In this document: positions 18,100 to 27,335 of the stretch, piece after piece
Numbering within the stretch: the stretch's first letter is position 1
Layout of the letters: each line of letters opens with the position of its first letter
Assembly (NCBI GenBank): GCA_021800855.1
Contig: JAJYYP010000002.1
Coordinates: 1-64,000 of the forward strand
Source: an archaeon
GTDB lineage: Archaea > Thermoproteota > Nitrososphaeria > Nitrososphaerales > Gagatemarchaeaceae
DNA: 64,000 nt
Direction of reading: 5' to 3'
Made by a program: the position numbers and the translations under genes
Notes under the pieces: generated by a model
What the model was told of the DNA's origin: nothing
What the model saw: the letters and a program-made list of their open reading frames with translations, nothing else
Database searches by the model: none

Positions 18100-19028
18100 G
18101 CGGGGAGGTCTGGGTCTACTCCGAATCTGAGGCGGTGGCAAGCGAAGTCGCCACTGCGGCGGATGATGTGGCCAAGGGGGCGTCTGCCCATGTCAGGATG
18201 GTGGACATCTCGTCCCTCCGGCCGACGACGAGGGGCTCTGGAGCGAGGCTCCTGCTGAAGGGTCCTCCAAGCCCTGAGGTCTCCCCCGCCGTCGCAGCCG
18301 AGGCCCTGGCCAGAGCTGCCAGGGAGCTCGCACCTTTGGCGATCCTGCTAGGGGCGACGAGAGACGGGAGAGAGGCGGCGTCGAGGCTGGCGGCCAAGCT
18401 GGGTGTAGGGTGCATGGCGGAAGTGGCCGGGCTCGCATCTGACGGCCAGGGGATGACGGGGGAGAGGGACGTCTTCGCGGGGAAGGTGGTGGCGAAGGTC
18501 AGGTGCCGGTTCCCTGCGGTCGCGACTGTGAAGGTGGGGGCCTACCCGAGGGCCGTGGCCCAGCCTGCGGATGCCCAGGAGAAGGACGTCGGCCCAATCC
18601 CTGACCAGACCAAGACCCTCGGCAGGGAGAAGAAGCAGGCAGGCTCAGTCGACCTGCGGTCCGCCAAGGTGATTGTGTCCGCGGGGAGGGGGGTCAAGAA
18701 GAAGGAGGACCTTGCCATCCTGGCCGAACTGGCGACCGCCATGCGGGGCGCCCTTGGATGCTCGCGCCCTCTCTCGTCCGACCTTGGCTGGCTCCCTGAG
18801 GAGCACCATATCGGGTTGACAGGGGTGACAGTCAAGCCAGACCTCTACCTGGCGGTAGGCATCTCCGGCCAACTGCAGCATGTGGCAGGGATGAAGGACT
18901 CGAAGATAGTAGCCTCCATAAACACCGACAAGGACGCCCCCATCTTCCAGGCGTCCGACTACGGCATAGTGGGTGACCTCTACCAGGTGGTCCCGGCACT
19001 CAGGCGGGCCCTCGCTGCGCGGCGATGA
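18096..19028 (+). CDS. etfA: Electron transfer flavoprotein alpha subunit (GTG start overlapping the etfB stop)
   Basis: C-terminal FAD domain VIVSAGRGVKKKEDLAILAELATAMRGALGCSRPLSSDLGWLPEEHHIGLTGVTVKPDLYLAVGISGQLQHVAGMKDSKIVASINTDKDAPIFQASDYGIVGDL. Confidence 0.95.
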   Translation: MSGEVWVYSESEAVASEVATAADDVAKGASAHVRMVDISSLRPTTRGSGARLLLKGPPSPEVSPAVAAEALARAARELAPLAILLGATRDGREAASRLAAKLGVGCMAEVAGLASDGQGMTGERDVFAGKVVAKVRCRFPAVATVKVGAYPRAVAQPADAQEKDVGPIPDQTKTLGREKKQAGSVDLRSAKVIVSAGRGVKKKEDLAILAELATAMRGALGCSRPLSSDLGWLPEEHHIGLTGVTVKPDLYLAVGISGQLQHVAGMKDSKIVASINTDKDAPIFQASDYGIVGDLYQVVPALRRALAARR

Positions 19029-19086
19029 GCCCAGCGTCCAGCACAGGCTCGAACAGCCTATAAACCGACGGACCCCGGCGACAGAC

Positions 19087-20904
19087 ATGGCTGGGCTCGA
19101 CATCGGGTACCTGGCCGCATACGCAATCTCCCTCGCGAGCGTGGTCGTCGTCGCCTTTGTGACCCTCTCTCTCGCACGCAAGTGGTCCATCAGCCTCGGC
19201 CCCGGGCGCGTCGCAGGGCTAGGCCGCGACGAGGCGCGCCGCCTGAGGACCGGGGACGCCGTCTTCCTCATGCACCTGTCCATCGCGCTAGGCGTCGGGG
19301 TGACGATCGTCGACGCGGTCATCGCCCCCGCCATGGCGGGGGTCCCCCTCCTGCTCGACCTCTTCAGGGCCGCGTCTGTCCCACTCATCGTAGGCCTGGT
19401 GGTCGCCTTTGGGTGGCGCGTCCAGAGGTACTACCAAAGCAGGAGGGTCGGGCGCGGGCTCGGAGTCCCAGGGGGTTTCGCCTCCGCGTCGACGGCTCTC
19501 CAGCTGGTCCTGATGGCGGCCATCGCCCTGACCACCTCAGAGCTGGTCCTCCTCTGGGTCCCCACCCTCGGCTGGGCTGACCTCATCCTGGACGCGGTGA
19601 GGAACGCCCTGGTCGCTGCCTACTATGCCAGGCCGAGCGTCAACCTGATAGCGAAGTTCGACCGGCCCCTCAACTCCGTCAGCACCCCGTTCAACCTCGC
19701 CGACGTCATTGCGGGGAAGACCGACCCGGGGGCCATCCGGGCGGGGGTGGGGAAGGTCTCAGAGTTCTCCCCAGACCAGTCGCTCTCCTTCGACTCATGC
19801 GTAGAGATAGGGGCCTGCGAGGCGTCGTGCCCCGCGACAGCGGCGGGGCGCCCTCTCTCCCCCCGGGTCCTCGTCAGGAAGCTCAGCCTCCTTTCCAGAG
19901 CGGACGGCGGGGGGTCGGACGTGCTGACGTCGGTGGGTGAGGACGAGCTCTGGTCCTGCACCTCCTGCGGGGCATGCGTCGCCAGCTGCCCTGTGAGCGT
20001 CAAACACCTCGACCTGATCTACGACCTCCGAAGGGAGCTCGTCTCGAAGGGGAGGCTGGACAGAGAGAAGTCGGCGATGCTGGCGAACCTCGCCCAGAGC
20101 CAGAACCCTTACGGCTTCAAGAACGCCGCCAGGGCGTCCTGGGCCGAAGGGATGGACGTCGACACCCTGCAGTCAAACCCGAAGACAGAATACCTCTACT
20201 GGGTCGGATGCGTCTCCTCCTTCGACCAGCGGGCCCAGAGGGTCGCGAGGGCGCTCTCGAAGATACTGAAGCACGCCGGCGTCTCCTTCGCGATCCTGGG
20301 GGCCGAGGAGATGTGCGTCGGCGACCCTGCCCGGCGGCTGGGCGAGGAGGGGCGCTATCAGGAGCTCGTCCTACAGAACATAGAGAAGCTGAACTCCTAC
20401 GGCGTGAAGAAGATACTCGCCACGTGCCCCCACTGCTTCAACGCGCTGAAGAACGAGTATCCCCAGTTCGGTGGCAAGTTCGAAGTGGTCTATCACACCC
20501 AGCTGATCTCTGACCTCATCAGGGAGGGGAAGGTGTCCGTCCCTCCTGACAAGGTGCAGAGGATTTCAGTGACCTTGCATGACGCCTGCTACGCCTCCAG
20601 GTACAACAACATCTTCGAACCGCCGAGGGAGATGCTCGAAGCCTCGGTCGACGACGTGCGAGAGATGGGCAGGCGGAAGGAGAAGACCTTCTGCTGCGGC
20701 GCAGGGGGCTCCAACTACTGGTTCAAGGTCCCCCAGCAGAAGTCTATAGCCGGGATCAGGGCGGAGGAGGCCGCAGGGACCGGCGCGAAGACCATCGCCA
20801 CCGAGTGCCCCTTCTGCCTCTCGATGCTAGACGACGCCACCAAGGTGTCCGGCTCGGGGATGGACGTCCGCGATGTGGCCGAGATAGTCGCCGAGTGCAT
20901 CTAG
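19087..20904 (+). CDS. Membrane-bound HdrD-like Fe-S oxidoreductase, probable ETF:quinone oxidoreductase (FadF/EMO type)
   Basis: N-terminal TM domain; two 4Fe-4S motifs (CVEIGACEASCP, CTSCGACVASCP) and two CCG-type domains (TCPHCFNAL, FCCGAGGSNYW, TECPFCLSML). Confidence 0.85.
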   Translation: MAGLDIGYLAAYAISLASVVVVAFVTLSLARKWSISLGPGRVAGLGRDEARRLRTGDAVFLMHLSIALGVGVTIVDAVIAPAMAGVPLLLDLFRAASVPLIVGLVVAFGWRVQRYYQSRRVGRGLGVPGGFASASTALQLVLMAAIALTTSELVLLWVPTLGWADLILDAVRNALVAAYYARPSVNLIAKFDRPLNSVSTPFNLADVIAGKTDPGAIRAGVGKVSEFSPDQSLSFDSCVEIGACEASCPATAAGRPLSPRVLVRKLSLLSRADGGGSDVLTSVGEDELWSCTSCGACVASCPVSVKHLDLIYDLRRELVSKGRLDREKSAMLANLAQSQNPYGFKNAARASWAEGMDVDTLQSNPKTEYLYWVGCVSSFDQRAQRVARALSKILKHAGVSFAILGAEEMCVGDPARRLGEEGRYQELVLQNIEKLNSYGVKKILATCPHCFNALKNEYPQFGGKFEVVYHTQLISDLIREGKVSVPPDKVQRISVTLHDACYASRYNNIFEPPREMLEASVDDVREMGRRKEKTFCCGAGGSNYWFKVPQQKSIAGIRAEEAAGTGAKTIATECPFCLSMLDDATKVSGSGMDVRDVAEIVAECI

Positions 20905-20912
20905 CGGCGAGG

Positions 20913-22697
20913 TCAGCCTCGTCTGACGACCTTCCCGCCCCCCGCGGGGAGCGCTCTCTGCACTTCGTCGAGGGTCGGTCCTCTCGAATCAGAGCCCAAG
21001 TCCCTCAGGACCCGCTTGGCCGTCTCAGAGCTCTTCTCGTTGTGGGGCCTGAGGACGACGTAGCGCGGACACCTCCTCCTGACCGAGTCCTCGGGCCCTG
21101 CCATCACCCGGCCCTCCTGGTCCAGGCCGACGGCCACCTCGACGATCAGCCTCGAGATGAAGTTCTTCCTCCCCCTGATCACGAAGCTCCCACGCGGAAG
21201 GTACTCGCCGCTCGGCGCTGCCGAGCTGACCTGGTCCGGGGCCACCCAGTATGCGTCGGCGGAACCCAGTCCTGTCTTCCATGCGCTGCTGAACGCGACT
21301 GTTGCCTGGGCGACCTCCCTGGCCTCCTCTTCACTCTGTCTATCCCCACCCTTTAGGATGAAGAAGGGGGAACCGAACAGGTCGGCATGGAACACCGTGT
21401 CGTTGGAGTCTAGGTGCCTGCTGAGGAGGGCGGAGTTGGTCTGGGCGTCCCTCCCTCCTACCGCCAGCTTCCCCTCGACGGTGAAGAACCACCTGAACTT
21501 CTCGTACCATTCGCCTCTCCTCCTGGCCAGCGTCCGGCCCCGGGGCGCGGTCGCGGGGGGTGCCTTGGCCGCCTTCTTCTCGAGCTTGGCTGCTGTCTCG
21601 AGCGACCGCAGAGACTTCGACTCGAGCTCTTTGGCGCGGTCATACAGCGCCGACGCCACGGCGGCAGCGGAGGCTGGGTCCTTCTGAAGGCTGACCCCCG
21701 CGCCCCTCATGGCCGCCAGAGCTGATTCGAGGGTCCCGACCACCGCCTCGGCCGCCGCGGCCCTGGCCCTCGCCGCCTCTGCGACCTGGGACTCTGCCTC
21801 CTCCCTGAGCTTCGCGGCAGTCGCCTCGAGCTCCCTCCGCTTCACCTCCTCGGGCCCTGGCTGCTCATGCTCCGACGTCGCGTCTCCGAGGAAGAGGCGG
21901 TCGCAGAGTTCGGAGAGCGTCCCTGCCTCCTCTTTCACGTCGAGCCCGCTCGGAGGGAACGCGAAGACCTCGTCCCCAGCTGGCGTCACGCACACGCAGG
22001 GGCGCGGTCTCTCCCTGGCTTCGGCGACCATGTCTTCGATCGCCTTCGCTATCTCGGCGCCCCTTCCTAGGAAGACCGAAGCCTGGTCCCCCTCAGCCGC
22101 GCCCACCCTATTCAGCACCTCAGCGACGTACTTCCTGGGGAGCGCGACGTGCCTGCCGATTGCCTTCCCGAGGGTCGTCTCAGCCTTCAACATCGCTTCG
22201 ACGTCCTCCGGTCTGACTTCGAGCGGGCTGCGCCTGCTCTGGCCGGGGGGTAGGTAGGGGAACCCCCTGACGACCCGCCTTGTCTCGGCGCGCACCTCGC
22301 TCAGCGCGAGGCGGACCTTCCCCTCTGGGTCGAGGACTATGATGTTCCCCGGGGGCATCAGCTCGATCACCATCCTCAGCCGCTCCCTCCCCTCCATGTC
22401 TATCTGGAAAACCCTGTCCAGGTCCAGCTGAGAAGCCCCGGCGAACTTCGCCCTCTCCAGCTCCCCTCTCAGCCTAGTCGTGAACTCCGTGGTGTCGTCC
22501 CTGTCCTGGATCTTGCTCGAGATCCAGGCACCCTTCTTCGGGGAGGCTACCAACCACACGTCTTCCCCCCCAGGCCTCCTGAAACGGAAGAGCTGGGCGC
22601 CTCCTCTTCTGTAAATGTTATTAACGTAGGTCCCACGCAACGCCGAATCGATTTCTTTGGCGAGCACCAAGACTTCGAAGCCGGATAGTTCGGCCAC
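20913..22697 (-). CDS. Rqc2/NEMF/RqcH homolog (NFACT family)
   Basis: N-term SGFEVLVLAKEIDSALRGTYVNNIYRRGGAQLFRFRRPG; central coiled coil; C-terminal WYEKFRWFFTVEGKLAVGGRDAQTNSALLSRHLDSNDTVFHADLFGSPFFILKGG. Confidence 0.95.
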   Translation of the reverse strand: MAELSGFEVLVLAKEIDSALRGTYVNNIYRRGGAQLFRFRRPGGEDVWLVASPKKGAWISSKIQDRDDTTEFTTRLRGELERAKFAGASQLDLDRVFQIDMEGRERLRMVIELMPPGNIIVLDPEGKVRLALSEVRAETRRVVRGFPYLPPGQSRRSPLEVRPEDVEAMLKAETTLGKAIGRHVALPRKYVAEVLNRVGAAEGDQASVFLGRGAEIAKAIEDMVAEARERPRPCVCVTPAGDEVFAFPPSGLDVKEEAGTLSELCDRLFLGDATSEHEQPGPEEVKRRELEATAAKLREEAESQVAEAARARAAAAEAVVGTLESALAAMRGAGVSLQKDPASAAAVASALYDRAKELESKSLRSLETAAKLEKKAAKAPPATAPRGRTLARRRGEWYEKFRWFFTVEGKLAVGGRDAQTNSALLSRHLDSNDTVFHADLFGSPFFILKGGDRQSEEEAREVAQATVAFSSAWKTGLGSADAYWVAPDQVSSAAPSGEYLPRGSFVIRGRKNFISRLIVEVAVGLDQEGRVMAGPEDSVRRRCPRYVVLRPHNEKSSETAKRVLRDLGSDSRGPTLDEVQRALPAGGGKVVRRG

Positions 22698-23001
22698 GAA
22701 GCCTCAGCCGGCTGCGGCGTTTGATAAGCTATACTGGGCGAGGATAGGGATGGCTGCCCTCGCGGGGGTCGGGACGCAGGCCCTCAACCAGGCCTACGGG
22801 TTCGACTGGTCGTTCGGTGTGAGCATCGGGATAGGGGTCTATCTCATCTCGTACTATCTCGCGCTGTATGGGTGGTACAGGGGGACTCCGAGGGAACTGC
22901 AGGGAAAGATCTACACCACGGGGGTGGGCGGGTATGTGATGGTCTTCCTCTTCACTTGGATGCTCGGCTTCACTCTGCAGATTGCCGGGTACCCGCTGTA
23001 A
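22657..23001 (+). CDS. Small membrane protein (3 TM); start may be ATG near 22750
   Basis: Hydrophobic segments after ARIGMAALAGVGTQALNQAYGF. The TTG start would overlap the divergent NFACT gene. Confidence 0.65.
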   Translation: MASTKTSKPDSSATKPQPAAAFDKLYWARIGMAALAGVGTQALNQAYGFDWSFGVSIGIGVYLISYYLALYGWYRGTPRELQGKIYTTGVGGYVMVFLFTWMLGFTLQIAGYPL

Positions 23002-23287
23002 GCTTCGAGTAGCTCAAAAGGGTCTCCGCATAGCCCGCGTCGAAGTCGTCTGCCATCTGGCTAGAGACAATCGACTTCGCAGCCCTCTCCACCTTGGCGC
23101 TGTCCCACGACTGCAGCGTCCCGTCCTTCCCCTTGGAGATGCTCGCGAGTATCCCCGACGCCGCCATCAGGCTCCCTCTCTCCCTCTCGGACTCCGCCTC
23201 AGGCTGGAGCTCCTGTATCTTCCTCCTCGCTTCGTCAAGGTCAGACTTCGCGAGCGAGTCGAGGATGGACATGATTTCGGCCTGCAC
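22970..23287 (-). CDS. Hypothetical helical protein
   Basis: MQAEIMSILDSLAKSDLDEARRKIQELQPEAESERERGSLMAASGILASISKGKDG...; TATA-like atttaa upstream. Confidence 0.6.
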   Translation of the reverse strand: MQAEIMSILDSLAKSDLDEARRKIQELQPEAESERERGSLMAASGILASISKGKDGTLQSWDSAKVERAAKSIVSSQMADDFDAGYAETLLSYSKLTAGTRQSAE

Positions 23288-23438
23288 AGCTTTGTCTGTT
23301 CTTACCAGCCGCCTCCTGGATATTTAACCCTCATCGGCGTCGGACGGCCCGCTCCGACAGCGGAAGGCATCAGGCATACAGTCCGCCAGCCGCCGGCGCC
23401 TCTGCGCTTTGAGCGGCTGGGAGGGGGCCCTCCCGACT

Positions 23439-24173
23439 TCAGGTCACGCCGGCTACCCCGAACCCCAGGGTCGCCTTCTCTCCCGTCGGCGATACGGTAG
23501 CCGTCACCCTCCCGCCGTTGCGCTCGAGGAGGATGGACTTGTGGACCAGCTGCTCCACCGTCCTCCCCCCTATCCCGACGTCCCCTGCGTTGCCGAATGT
23601 GACCCTGTTCGTCAGAATGTAGGCCCTGGCGTTGGTGTAGGCGTCCCTCGCCATCTCGCTCAAGTGGACATCCAGGGAGCCTTGCCTGCTCGGGGCGTTG
23701 GACCTCCCGGGGAGGGAGACGGAGAAGTTTCGCGTGAGCGTGTCCACCACCACCAGCTTGCATCCTGCCGTCTCCTCCCTCCTCTGCATCCCCCTGACCG
23801 TCTCCATCTGTTCCGGCGCTGAGTCGGACCTCATGTACACGACCCTCTCCAAGACTCCTCTGGTCTCCCACCCCCTGGCACCGGCGATCTGCTCGAGCCT
23901 CTCGGGCCTGAAAGCCCCCTCCGTGTCTATGTAGAGGACCCTCGCCCCATCCTTGGCCGCGCAGAGGACCGCCTGCATCGCGAGTTGCGACTTCCCGCTG
24001 TTGCTCTTGCCGTAGACCTCTGTCAGAGTCCCGGCCCTATATCCACCAGAAAGCAGGGCGTCGAGGCCTTCTGAGCCTGAGGTATAGCGGCGGAACGAAG
24101 CAACCCGCCTGATGGCCTCCGCGACTGTCTCTGTCCCGGCCGTCTTTTCCCCCTTTCCGGGCTGTTTGGTCAC
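23439..24173 (-). CDS. RadA/RadB-like RecA-superfamily recombinase (GTG start)
   Basis: YTSGSEGLDALLSGGYRAGTLTEVYGKSNSGKSQLAMQ (Walker A), VLYIDTEGAFRPERL, KLVVVDTLTRN (Walker B), AYILTNRVTF. Confidence 0.85.
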   Translation of the reverse strand: MTKQPGKGEKTAGTETVAEAIRRVASFRRYTSGSEGLDALLSGGYRAGTLTEVYGKSNSGKSQLAMQAVLCAAKDGARVLYIDTEGAFRPERLEQIAGARGWETRGVLERVVYMRSDSAPEQMETVRGMQRREETAGCKLVVVDTLTRNFSVSLPGRSNAPSRQGSLDVHLSEMARDAYTNARAYILTNRVTFGNAGDVGIGGRTVEQLVHKSILLERNGGRVTATVSPTGEKATLGFGVAGVT

Positions 24174-24216
24174 CGATGTCTTTTTAACTGTGAGCCGGCC
24201 CACGAGAAACCCAGCA

Positions 24217-24477
24217 GTGACCCCACAGCAGTTCCAACCCCCCCAGCAGTCGAGGCGCCCTCTCAGCATCCTACAGAAGTCCATGAACAAGCAGGTCTCC
24301 GTGCGCCTGAAGAACGAGATCGAATACAAGGGGAAGATGTCCAACGTCGACCCCTACATGAACGTCATACTGCTCGACGCAGAGGAGTCGGAGAACGGGA
24401 ACAAGGTCGCAAACTACGGCAAGGTAGTCATCAGGGGCAACAACGTCCTCTACGTGAAGATAGAAGACCGCCTGTAG
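24217..24477 (+). CDS. Sm-like (LSm) RNA-binding protein (GTG start)
   Basis: LSILQKSMNKQVSVRLKNEIEYKGKMSNVDPYMNVILLDAEE (Sm1) and YGKVVIRGNNVLYVKIED (Sm2). Confidence 0.92.
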   Translation: MTPQQFQPPQQSRRPLSILQKSMNKQVSVRLKNEIEYKGKMSNVDPYMNVILLDAEESENGNKVANYGKVVIRGNNVLYVKIEDRL

Positions 24478-24507
24478 GCAACCCACGCGCAACGACACGA
24501 CCTCTCG

Positions 24508-25392
24508 CTACATGGTCCGCGACCCCCCTGTGACGAAGTCGAAGCTCCTCTGCGCGTCTGCATCGACCCCGTATGCTCTCCTGAAGAAGCTGGTGACGTT
24601 CAGTATATCGTGCATCAGCAGGTCGGCGCCGTTGGGGTGAGAAGCGGCGACCGCCTGGGGCCAGTCTATCAGCCAGAATGACGCGCCGTCGGTGAGTATG
24701 TTGTACTCGCTCAGGTCTGCGTTCACGAGCCCCGCTTTCAAGTAGGCAGTCCGAATCAGGCCTAGGATGACCCCCAGGGCAGCCCTATGATCGGCGAGGG
24801 CGGGGCGTTGGGACAGCCTCACCCCTGAGACCTCCTCTAGCAGAACCGTGCTCCTGCTGTACGCCACCGCGCGGGGGAACGACGGCGAGAGGCCTTCGAG
24901 CATCTTCAGCGCGTGATACTCCCGCCTGGCTGCGTCGTAGTTGGCTGTCATCCAGCTCCTGAAGGCCGCGTCCTCGCTCCCCCTCCTCTTCCTGACGCTG
25001 GTGAACGAGGTCCTCCCTATCTTGTAGAGCTTGAGAGCGTAGATTGTCCCCTCCTCGGTGAGCGCCTCGTACACGTCCGACTCCTTCCCCTTCGCTATTA
25101 TCGCCCCCAGCGCGAAGATTAGGTCCTTCTTCACGTAGTCCTTGAGCGCCATAGCCTCGACTCCTTCCCTTGTCAGGGCGAACCCCCTCCCCTTCCGCAT
25201 CAACAGGCCCTTCCTCTCGAGGTCGGCTGTCGCGAACCCCACCCTCTCCGAGGGGAGGCGGCTCATCCGCGACACCCTGCCTGCGTCTGGGGTCCCGTAT
25301 CCGGTGGACGCGCGCTCGACGCCAGCCAAGGTCCTCCACTCCTCGTCCTTCAGCGACTTCAGGACCCTCGCCGCCTTCTCCGTCGTCGACAT
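24508..25392 (-). CDS. RIO-type serine/threonine protein kinase (Rio2)
   Basis: N-terminal winged helix; GAIIAKGKESDVYEALTEEGTIYALKLYKIGRTSF; GLVNADLSEYNILTDGASFWLIDWPQAV. Confidence 0.93.
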   Translation of the reverse strand: MSTTEKAARVLKSLKDEEWRTLAGVERASTGYGTPDAGRVSRMSRLPSERVGFATADLERKGLLMRKGRGFALTREGVEAMALKDYVKKDLIFALGAIIAKGKESDVYEALTEEGTIYALKLYKIGRTSFTSVRKRRGSEDAAFRSWMTANYDAARREYHALKMLEGLSPSFPRAVAYSRSTVLLEEVSGVRLSQRPALADHRAALGVILGLIRTAYLKAGLVNADLSEYNILTDGASFWLIDWPQAVAASHPNGADLLMHDILNVTSFFRRAYGVDADAQRSFDFVTGGSRTM

Positions 25393-25482
25393 CAGTCCAC
25401 CTCTCGGAATCCCGCCCTATTGACGTTGCCCACCGAGCGCCGGCCGTCGTTCTTATCAGACGCCCGTCGGAACCTGCCCCCC

Positions 25483-26427
25483 TTGCAGCGCATCATCCTA
25501 GACACAGACACCGCGGGGGACGACACGATAGCCATTATGATGGCTATGAGAGCGAAGGGAGCCAGGCTCGAAGGGGTCACCATCAACTGCGGGAACATCG
25601 ACTTCGACCAGGAAGTCGAGAACGCCCTCTACACCATCGAGGTCGCGGGGGGTTCAGGGGAAGTCCCTGTCTATCCAGGGGCGAGGCACCCTCTCCTCAA
25701 GGAGTGGAGGACCGTGGAGGAAATCCATGGGGTCGACGGGATGGGGAACTCCATGTTCCCCCGGGCCAGGCAGAGGCCCGAGCGGAAGCACGCCGTGGAC
25801 GCCATAGTCGACGCGATCAACGAAAGCCCGGGGGAGATCTCCCTCGTCGAGATAGCCCCGATGACAAACGTCGCCCTAGCCCTCAGGAAGGACCCGGGGA
25901 TAGCCAAGAAGGTGAAGGAGTTCTATTTCATGGGAGGGGCCAACCAGTACCTCGGCAACGTCACGCCGGCGGCCGAGTTCAACATATGGGTCGACCCAGA
26001 CGCGGCGAGCATCGTCCTGAACTCGGGGATGCCGATTACAATGGTGGGATGGGAGATAGTGATGAGGCACGGGCTCATCGGGGCCACGGAGCTGGCTGAG
26101 ATAGAGGGGATGAAGACCGCAAAGTCGGAGTTCTTTCTCGCAGTGAACCGGCAGGTTCGCAAGTTCATGCGGGTCGAGAGAGGATTCGACGGGACCAGCT
26201 GCCCTGACAGCATCACCATGGCGATCGTCCTGAACCCTGAAGTGGCGACGGACACCCGGGAGCGCTTCGTCGAAGTCGACGCCGGGGACGGCGTCTCGAG
26301 AGGGGCCACCTGGGTCGACGAGCTGGGGTACCTGAAGAGGAAGCCCAACGTCAGAGTCGTCTATGAGGCCTCGCACCGGGCCTTCCGGAGCATGCTCTAC
26401 GAGATGCTCAGTGGCCGACGGGTCTAG
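25483..26427 (+). CDS. Inosine-uridine preferring nucleoside hydrolase family (TTG start likely)
   Basis: RIILDTDTAGDDTIAIMMAMRA (DxDxxxDD motif), YPGARHPLL, DAIVDAINESPGEISLVEIAPMTNVALALRKDP. Confidence 0.93.
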   Translation: MQRIILDTDTAGDDTIAIMMAMRAKGARLEGVTINCGNIDFDQEVENALYTIEVAGGSGEVPVYPGARHPLLKEWRTVEEIHGVDGMGNSMFPRARQRPERKHAVDAIVDAINESPGEISLVEIAPMTNVALALRKDPGIAKKVKEFYFMGGANQYLGNVTPAAEFNIWVDPDAASIVLNSGMPITMVGWEIVMRHGLIGATELAEIEGMKTAKSEFFLAVNRQVRKFMRVERGFDGTSCPDSITMAIVLNPEVATDTRERFVEVDAGDGVSRGATWVDELGYLKRKPNVRVVYEASHRAFRSMLYEMLSGRRV

Positions 26428-26429
26428 GG

Positions 26430-27335
26430 CTATTCCAGCAGGTCGGAGCGCAAGAACCCGTCGACCTCCCCACGTCCGGGGATGGCCGCTACCGCCTCCT
26501 CTTTGGAGGCGCAGAGCGCCCCCGCGTAGTTCGCGAACCTCACGGCCTGCCTCAGCGGCTCGCCTTCGCCGAGGGCCACTGCCAGCGCGGCGTTGAAAAC
26601 GTCTCCGCACCCTGTGGTGTCTACCGCCTTCACCGAGGGGGCTGGGACGGCATAGGAGTCGCCCTGGGTCATCACCCTTGCGCCGCGGCTGCCAAGTGTG
26701 ACTACGACCGCCTTGGCCCCCTTTGAGAGGAGCGCCCTCGCCCCTTGCTCGAAGTCGTCGCCCCCCGTGAGAACCCGGAACTCCTCCTCGTTCGGTGTGA
26801 CTACGTCCACCCCCGAGAGGTCTATCGCCCCTCCCCCGGAAGGGGCAGGATTGAGTATGACTGTGAGACCGTGCTCCTTGGCGCTCCGCTTGGCCGCCGC
26901 CACAGTCTCTGGGGGGACCTCGAGCTGGATCAGCATGGTTCCAGAGAGGGCTATGGTCCCGGCCGCCCTGCCGATGTCGGGCGGTCCCAGGTCCCAGCTG
27001 GCCCCAGGGACGATGGCTATGGAGTTGGCGCCTCCGCAGTCGACTATCACGAAGCCAAGGCCCGTGTGCCTGGGGGTCCGCTTCACCTGGCTTGCGTCCA
27101 CCCCCTCGCGCTGCCACATGGCTAGGGCCTGGTCTCCGTCTTCGTCAAAGCCGACGCAGGCGACGATGCTCGCCTTCCCTCCGAGCCTCCTGACGGCCAC
27201 CGCCTGATTAGAACCCTTCCCTCCCGGGACCCTCCTGTACCTCGAACCGACCACAGTCTCCCCCGTCTTTGGGAGGCGGTCTACCCGCATCATCACCGCG
27301 GTGAGATAGCTCCCTACGACTACTATCGGCTTCAC
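26430..27335 (-). CDS. Ribokinase-type PfkB family sugar kinase
   Basis: VPGGKGSNQAVAVRRLGGKASIVACVGFDEDGDQA; VDTTGCGDVFNAALAVAL. GTG start at 27335 overlaps the upstream DeoC stop. Confidence 0.9.
   Translation of the reverse strand: MKPIVVVGSYLTAVMMRVDRLPKTGETVVGSRYRRVPGGKGSNQAVAVRRLGGKASIVACVGFDEDGDQALAMWQREGVDASQVKRTPRHTGLGFVIVDCGGANSIAIVPGASWDLGPPDIGRAAGTIALSGTMLIQLEVPPETVAAAKRSAKEHGLTVILNPAPSGGGAIDLSGVDVVTPNEEEFRVLTGGDDFEQGARALLSKGAKAVVVTLGSRGARVMTQGDSYAVPAPSVKAVDTTGCGDVFNAALAVALGEGEPLRQAVRFANYAGALCASKEEAVAAIPGRGEVDGFLRSDLLE

Noticed and set aside
23335-23438. Hairpins GTCGGA-N8-TCCGAC and GGGAGGG/CCCTCCC after the RadB-like gene
   Set aside because: Short GC-rich dyads are expected by chance in this composition and no U-tract follows.
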